Shown here: piece by piece, positions 38,564-42,204 of the stretch
Layout of the letters: each line of letters begins with the position of its first letter
Position numbering within the stretch: the first letter of the stretch is position 1
Assembly (NCBI GenBank): GCA_934512105.1
Contig: CAKSWQ010000015.1
Coordinates: forward strand, 1-42,204
Reading direction: 5' to 3'
Source: an uncultured Faecalibacterium sp.
GTDB lineage: Bacteria; Bacillota; Clostridia; Oscillospirales; Ruminococcaceae
Length of the DNA: 42,204 nt
Program-made: the position numbers and the translations under genes
The notes under the pieces: generated by a model
Databases searched by the model: none
The model's input: only the letters and a program-made list of their open reading frames with translations
What the model was told of the DNA's origin: nothing

Positions 38564-38697
38564 GGATAGAGATGAGCAACGGAGGACGGAACAGGCAGCC
38601 GTCACCCATTGTTAGGAGATGTGGGAATCGTCACCCCACCCTTGCTCAAAAAAGAGAACCCCCGTTGCATTCGCAGCGGGGGTTCTCTTTTTTGAGG
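38564..38697 (+). ncRNA. Orphan small RNA of about 134 nt, family unknown
   Basis: A consensus promoter and a strong terminator bound about 130 nt without an ORF or ribosome site. GAGCAA (38573-38578) can pair with TTGCTC (38642-38647) to close the molecule. Inside are GACGG/CCGTC and GTGGG/CCCAC hairpins with a single-stranded ACCCATTGTTAGGAGAT between. It is not tRNA, 5S, SRP, 6S, tmRNA or RNase P RNA as far as I can tell. It lies between the nuclease candidate and a convergent gene. Confidence 0.6.
38645..38696. terminator. Bidirectional terminator of the orphan RNA and the gene at 38700
   Basis: AAAAAAGAGAACCCCCGTTGC pairs with its near-complement after an ATTC loop (one mismatch), with A and T runs on both sides. 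It therefore works for both converging transcripts. Confidence 0.92.
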
Positions 38698-38699
38698 GT

Positions 38700-39452
38700 T
38701 TAAAGTTTATGGAGCTCACTCAGGTCACGCCGCAGATAAATGATCGCACTTTTAAGTGAAATGTGGTAGGCTCTCAGAAGAGAACGCATCAGTGCGACCA
38801 GCGTATTGGCATTGTTGTTCGTCCAAACATATAGGTCTGTGCCGGGGATGGCTTTGTTACGGCGGGGTACGGCTTCCTTCATGAAATAGCGGACTTTTCT
38901 TCTCTGGAATGCAGGGTCGTCGATGAGGCTTTCCATAATCCCGGGGTCGATCGCGTACAGGTAGACGCATAATTTTACCAAAGCGTCCTGCCAGCTGTTT
39001 ACAGCAAGGCGCGTGTGCTGGACTTCAAGGCAACAGACCTTTTTGTATTCAAAATCCTCGTCAAGTGTATGCGGCTCTGTTTTGTCCACATCAAAGATCG
39101 TGTAATCCACAGCTTGCGGTGCGGACGAATCGTCTTCCGTAGGGGTGGGCAGAACTGTGGGCTGGGGCTCTTCAGCCGAAGGAACAGGCTTATCTTTCGG
39201 CGTAAAGTTTAAAGCAGAGATGATAGTTTCGATCTCCTGATCGATCTCAGTGATCTGTTCGCAGTAGTCTGCGATCTGACGGATGCCATCAAAAGCGTTC
39301 TGTTCGGCAGCAACCTGAATCTCTTTTTTGATTCGCTTTAAGGTAGTATTCAGGCTGGTTTTGACAAGTTCAAGAGAATATAAAATATCCGTAGCGCAGG
39401 ATTCGTCTGTTTCAGAGATGTATCGGAACAGGTCTTTGTAGCATTCTTTCAT
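38700..39452 (-). CDS. Hypothetical protein, two-domain, unrecognised
   Basis: 250 aa. The first 85 residues are helical, with heptad-like TLKRIKKEIQVAAEQNAF and TEIDQEIETIISAL. A Pro/Glu/Thr-rich linker (about 88-112) follows. The C-terminal domain (about 130-250) begins YKKVCCLEVQHTRLAVNSWQ and ends IPGTDLYVWTNNNANTLVAL...AIIYLRRDLSELHKL, which has the look of a conserved accessory or DNA-interacting domain found in gut Clostridia, but I cannot name it. The composition is AT-rich, like the nuclease candidate. ATG 39452 follows AAGGAA. It converges on the orphan RNA. Confidence 0.75.
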   Translation of the reverse strand: MKECYKDLFRYISETDESCATDILYSLELVKTSLNTTLKRIKKEIQVAAEQNAFDGIRQIADYCEQITEIDQEIETIISALNFTPKDKPVPSAEEPQPTVLPTPTEDDSSAPQAVDYTIFDVDKTEPHTLDEDFEYKKVCCLEVQHTRLAVNSWQDALVKLCVYLYAIDPGIMESLIDDPAFQRRKVRYFMKEAVPRRNKAIPGTDLYVWTNNNANTLVALMRSLLRAYHISLKSAIIYLRRDLSELHKL

Positions 39453-39640
39453 TGTTGCGGTTCCTTGTCGTTATATTTTACCGCAGCGGCAGACCGCACG
39501 CTGCAAAGGGTTACAACCATTCTAGCACGAAACGCGCCCCGGCGGCAGAGCCAGAATGACCAAAAAAATCCCCCGTTTTTCGCCGTTTCGCAAAAACAGG
39601 GGAGGGTCACACCTTGCAGCAGAGTGAGATAAAACCGGGC
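39453..39640. other. Spacer without a recognised feature
   Basis: It lies between the start of the hypothetical gene and the next promoter. It contains CCCCCGTTTTTCGCC and related short inverted repeats but no ORF, and I see no convincing minus-strand promoter; TAAAAT at about 39474-39479 is a possible -10. Confidence 0.4.
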
Positions 39641-39669
39641 TTGACATAAAAAATAAACTTTGTTATACT
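39641..39669 (+). promoter_or_regulatory. Promoter of the second MATE gene
   Basis: TTGACA (39641-39646), 17-bp spacer, TATACT (39664-39669). Confidence 0.85.
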
Positions 39670-39676
39670 GTTTTTC

Positions 39677-39815
39677 GCTCATCGGAGGGCTGTTTCAACG
39701 TAATTGAAAGGCCGGATAAGATGTCATCGTTCGTGCTTCCCGGAGGCTGTGGGCACCGTAGTGCCGCAGCAGAAGAGGGAACGCACCGGAGCGGTGGTTC
39801 TTATCCGGCCTTTTT
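39677..39815 (+). ncRNA. Structured leader RNA with terminator, before the MATE gene
   Basis: About 139 nt. AAAGGCCGGATAAGA (39707-39721) pairs perfectly with TCTTATCCGGCCTTT (39799-39813), followed by a T run, and encloses a second stem GTGCTTCCC/GGGAACGCAC and a hairpin GCTGTGGGCAC-cgta-GTGCCGCAGC. This is either a cis-acting switch ending in a terminator or a separate small RNA. I match it to no known riboswitch class. Confidence 0.6.
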
Positions 39816-39845
39816 GTATGTGCAGAGTTCAAAAAAGGAGGAGTT

Positions 39846-41195
39846 ATGCCAAAGAAAACCATCCAATTGTCCGATCATTTCAACTATTCCCGCCTGCTGC
39901 GGTTCGTGCTGCCCTGCATCGGCACCATGCTGTTTACCTCCATCTACGGCATCGTGGACGGGCTGTGCGTTTCCAACTTTGTGGGAAAAACGGCCTTTGC
40001 GGCGATCAACCTCATCATGCCGCTGCCGCAGATGCTGGGCACGGTCGGCTTTATGCTGGGCACCGGCGGCAGCGCCATCGTAGGTATCACGCTGGGCGAG
40101 GGCGACCGGAAAAAAGCTGACCGCTATTTTTCCATGTTTATGTGGGCGGCGCTTATCTCGGCCGTTGTGCTGGCCGTGCTGGGTATCCTGTTCCTGCGGC
40201 CGGTCGCCGTGCTGCTGGGCGCAAAGGGGGAGCTGCTGGACTACGCTGTGCGCTACGGTCGCATCCTGATGCTGGCGTTGCCGGGCTTCGCTTTGCAGAA
40301 TCTGTTCCAGAGCTTTTTCGTCACCGCCGAAAAGCCGCATCTGGGCTTCTGGTTCACCGTAGGTGCAGGCTGCACCAACATGGTGCTGGACGTTATAATG
40401 GTGGGCGTGCTGCACTGGGGCGTGGAGGGCGCTGCCATTGCCACCCTCATCAGCCAGCTGGTGGGCGGCGTGCTGCCGGTGTTTTATTTTATCGACCGCA
40501 GCAACACCAGCTGTCTGCACCTGTGCAGAACGCAGTTTTACGGCCGCGTGCTGTGGGATGCCTGCATCAACGGCTCTTCCGAGCTGATGACCAGCCTTTC
40601 CATGTCGCTGGTCAATATCCTGTATAACTTCCAGCTGCTGCGGCTGGTCGGGGAAGACGGCGTGGCGGCTTACGGCGTCATCATGTATGCCGCCTTCCTG
40701 TTCGTGGCGGTGTTCGTGGGCTATGCGGTGGGCAGCGCGCCCATCGTCAGCTTTCATTACGGTGCCCGCAACCATGCCGAGGTGCACAACCTTTACCAGA
40801 AGAGCCTGCGTCTCATCGCCGTGGTGTCTGTGACCTTGACGGCGGCGTCCATGGTGATCATTCCCTATGTGGCGCGCATCTTTGTGGGCTACGATGCCCA
40901 GCTGCTGGCGCTGACCAGCCGCGCGTTCCGGCTGTATGCGCTGTGCTTCCTCATCAAGGGCTTCAACATCTATGCGTCCTCCTTCTTCACGGCGCTGGGC
41001 GACGGCGTGACCAGCGCCCTGATCTCCTTTCTGCGCACGTTTCTGTTCCAGATGGCCGCGCTGCTCGTCCTGCCCGCCCTCTGGGGCCTTGACGGCGTGT
41101 GGCTGGCCGTCACCGCCGCCGAGCTTGCCACGCTGGCAGTGACTGTGTATATGTTCGTGACAAAAGATCAGAAATTCCATTACCGTCATAGTTGA
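39846..41195 (+). CDS. MATE-family exporter (second)
   Basis: 449 aa, twelve membrane helices. The N-terminal block LLRFVLPCIGTMLFTSIYGIVDGLCVSNFVG and MPLPQMLGTVGFMLGTGGSAIVG are typical of the MepA-like branch of MATE proteins, distinct from the first MATE at 29973. ATG 39846 follows AAAAAGGAGGAG. The gene lies behind the terminator-bearing leader, so its expression is probably conditional. Confidence 0.93.
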   Translation: MPKKTIQLSDHFNYSRLLRFVLPCIGTMLFTSIYGIVDGLCVSNFVGKTAFAAINLIMPLPQMLGTVGFMLGTGGSAIVGITLGEGDRKKADRYFSMFMWAALISAVVLAVLGILFLRPVAVLLGAKGELLDYAVRYGRILMLALPGFALQNLFQSFFVTAEKPHLGFWFTVGAGCTNMVLDVIMVGVLHWGVEGAAIATLISQLVGGVLPVFYFIDRSNTSCLHLCRTQFYGRVLWDACINGSSELMTSLSMSLVNILYNFQLLRLVGEDGVAAYGVIMYAAFLFVAVFVGYAVGSAPIVSFHYGARNHAEVHNLYQKSLRLIAVVSVTLTAASMVIIPYVARIFVGYDAQLLALTSRAFRLYALCFLIKGFNIYASSFFTALGDGVTSALISFLRTFLFQMAALLVLPALWGLDGVWLAVTAAELATLAVTVYMFVTKDQKFHYRHS

Positions 41196-41208
41196 CGCAT
41201 TATAGCAA

Positions 41209-41240
41209 GAAAGCCGCCGGGGTTCCGGCGGCTTTCCTTG
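41209..41240. terminator. Bidirectional terminator between convergent genes
   Basis: GAAAGCCGCCGG (41209-41220), GGTT loop, CCGGCGGCTTTC (41225-41236), then CTTG. It separates the MATE gene from the phosphatase gene. Confidence 0.88.
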
Positions 41241-41780
41241 TTATTCAAAGGTATATTCTATCAGCTGGCAGTTTTTGATGCCAGCAGCGGCGTATTCCTC
41301 GTTGGTCATATCGTAAAAATAGGAGTGCACCACCCGGGCGATGCCGTTGTGCGCCACCAGCAGATAGGTCTTGTCGGTGTCGGCCTTCAGTTCGTCCAGC
41401 AGGTTGTAGATGCGCTGCGCCAGCTGCATCATGCTCTCACCGCCCACATAGCGGTCGGCAAAGTGGGTCTTGGAGATACGGAACTCCGCACCGTCCCGGG
41501 GCGTGCCCTCGTACTTGCCAAAGCACTGCTCCCGCAGGCGTGGCTCGCAGCGGGCGGGCAGACCGGTAGCGGCGGCAATGGCCTTTGCGGTGTCGGCGGC
41601 GCGGGAGAGGGGAGAGTACAGAATTTCGTCAATGTGCAGGCCGCTGTCCCGGACAAGCTCGCCCAGCTGCCGTGCCTGCTCCTGCCCGTGGGCAGTCAGC
41701 GGGCTGTCGGTCATGCCGCAGATCTTATTTTCCACGTTCCAAACCGTCTCGCCGTGGCGGGTAAAATAGATATTGTGCAT
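41241..41780 (-). CDS. Histidine phosphatase (phosphoglycerate mutase-like) family protein
   Basis: 179 aa, typical of short broad-specificity members. The catalytic RHG motif is in IYFTRHGETVWN (residues 4-15), LTAHGQEQARQLG and ILYSPLSRAADTA follow, and YLLVAHNGIARVV holds the second catalytic histidine. ATG 41780 follows AAGGAG, whose first bases overlap the stop codon of the upstream small gene. 49 upstream in-frame codons are a shadow of that gene. The substrate is unknown. Confidence 0.9.
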   Translation of the reverse strand: MHNIYFTRHGETVWNVENKICGMTDSPLTAHGQEQARQLGELVRDSGLHIDEILYSPLSRAADTAKAIAAATGLPARCEPRLREQCFGKYEGTPRDGAEFRISKTHFADRYVGGESMMQLAQRIYNLLDELKADTDKTYLLVAHNGIARVVHSYFYDMTNEEYAAAGIKNCQLIEYTFE

Positions 41781-41791
41781 AAAAATACTCC

Positions 41792-42004
41792 TTACAGCTT
41801 GTGCAGGGTGCCGTCCGGCAGCAGACAGACGGTGTCCCCCTCGTCGATGCCCAGACATGTCAGTTCCCTGTCCGGGTAGGGCAGGATGCGGGCAGCCCCG
41901 GCGGCATCGGTCAGGGTCACATCGCACAGCACCGGCTGCCCGGCGGGCAGCTCTTCGCAGCCGTACAGCTGCTCGTCAATGCGCAGCACGCGGTATTCCG
42001 GCAT
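41792..42004 (-). CDS. Small hypothetical protein
   Basis: 70 aa, MPEYRVLRIDEQLYGCEELP through GIDEGDTVCLLPDGTLHKL. It looks like a compact beta protein with an acidic charge. AAAGGAGG precedes ATG 42004, and a good promoter lies at 42034-42063. It is followed after 11 bp by the histidine phosphatase, so they form a two-gene operon. I do not recognise the family. Confidence 0.75.
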   Translation of the reverse strand: MPEYRVLRIDEQLYGCEELPAGQPVLCDVTLTDAAGAARILPYPDRELTCLGIDEGDTVCLLPDGTLHKL

Positions 42005-42033
42005 GGTACAGCCCCTCCTTTGTGTTTTTCCTT

Positions 42034-42063
42034 ATTATATAGCACCCGGGGGCTTTGGTGCAA
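42034..42063 (-). promoter_or_regulatory. Promoter of the two-gene operon (minus strand)
   Basis: Minus strand TTGCAC (42058-42063), 18-bp spacer, TATAAT (42034-42039). Confidence 0.75.
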
Positions 42064-42070
42064 GGGGAGG

Positions 42071-42099
42071 GGACGATTTAGAATGCGCTCCGCGTTGCG
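42071..42099 (-). repeat. 3' fragment of the pseudoknot repeat
   Basis: Minus strand GCGGAGCGCATTCTAAATCG followed by TCCCC matches the 3' boxes of copies 2 and 3. The 5' parts are not recognisable. 42100-42204 holds a large hairpin with arms CCAGAGGCAGGGAGGGG (from 42147) and CCCCTCCCTACCTCTGG, and no gene. Confidence 0.55.
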
Positions 42100-42204
42100 G
42101 GGGGAAGTTACTGCCTGCCGTCAGCGGGCAAAGACGCTCCGCTGGGCCAGAGGCAGGGAGGGGTGTTCCGAGTCCCCCCTCCCTACCTCTGGACTCCACC
42201 CACC

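Noticed and set aside
38564..38697. SRP (4.5S), 6S or tmRNA gene
   Set aside because: The GGAA-loop/AGCAGCC core of SRP RNA, the 6S central bubble layout and length, and a tmRNA tag and tRNA-like ends are all missing.
38700..39452. JetD candidate
   Set aside because: It is on the opposite strand, only 250 aa, and lacks DUF3322/DUF2220 or TOPRIM-like motifs.

Overview
The window looks like a chromosomal segment from a GC-rich, low-complexity-gut Firmicute of the Oscillospiraceae (Ruminococcaceae) type; Faecalibacterium or a close relative is my best guess. The reasons are the origin-proximal Firmicute order mnmE-mnmG-rsmG-noc-parA-parB, the GC-rich codon use, strong AGGAGG ribosome sites, and intergenic spacers packed with short structured repeats. 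No rRNA, prophage, insertion sequence or CRISPR array is visible.

Layout. 1-9376 (+): the 3' end of mnmE, mnmG, an Ala-tRNA(Pro)-deacylase-like gene, rsmG, noc-like parB, a lipoprotein, parA (soj), parB (spo0J) and serS. Three 16-bp parS sites (3264, 4887, 6172) lie in or beside this block. 9377-10302: intergenic repeats, then a tRNA-Met/tRNA-Glu pair with its own promoter and terminator. 10359-14076 (-): a HAD phosphatase and a tightly coupled operon of two RCK (TrkA-type) proteins and two PH-domain membrane proteins. 14526-18921: uppP (apparently with an ATT start), a fluoride-type CLC antiporter (-), a DUF362 ferredoxin-like protein and a lipoprotein (-). 19270-23172 (+): an alpha-glucoside operon of LicT-type antiterminator, PTS EIICB and GH4 6-phospho-alpha-glucosidase, with a probable antiterminator RNA target in the leader. 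23296-29546: gluQ, two paralogous small lipoproteins (-), a secreted C39-like protein, acylphosphatase and a CBS-type Mn pyrophosphatase (-) with a long structured leader. 29973-32430: a MATE exporter and a PAP2 phosphatase. 32807-38131: a Wadjet type II-like jetA-jetB-jetC operon. 38132-39452: a small PBECR-like nuclease candidate, an orphan small RNA and an unrecognised gene (-). 39453-42204: a leader RNA with a terminator before a second MATE exporter, a histidine phosphatase and a 70-aa protein (-).

Most interesting. (1) JetABC is present but no JetD nuclease is encoded next to it; the position is taken by a 122-aa AT-richer protein that looks like a phage-type BECR-fold nuclease, followed by a promoter-RNA-terminator unit. 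This may be a Wadjet variant with a different effector. (2) A repeated structured element (353-471, 2518-2633, 32467-32580, plus a 3' fragment at 42071) has conserved boxes around a hairpin of fixed 16-4-16 geometry whose stem sequence differs in every copy, followed by an H-type pseudoknot with compensated base changes. Isolated 16-4-16 hairpins with the same loop occur at three further places. (3) A second, modular repeat family with variable stems fills about ten spacers.

All functions are inferred from reading the sequence; no database search was run.
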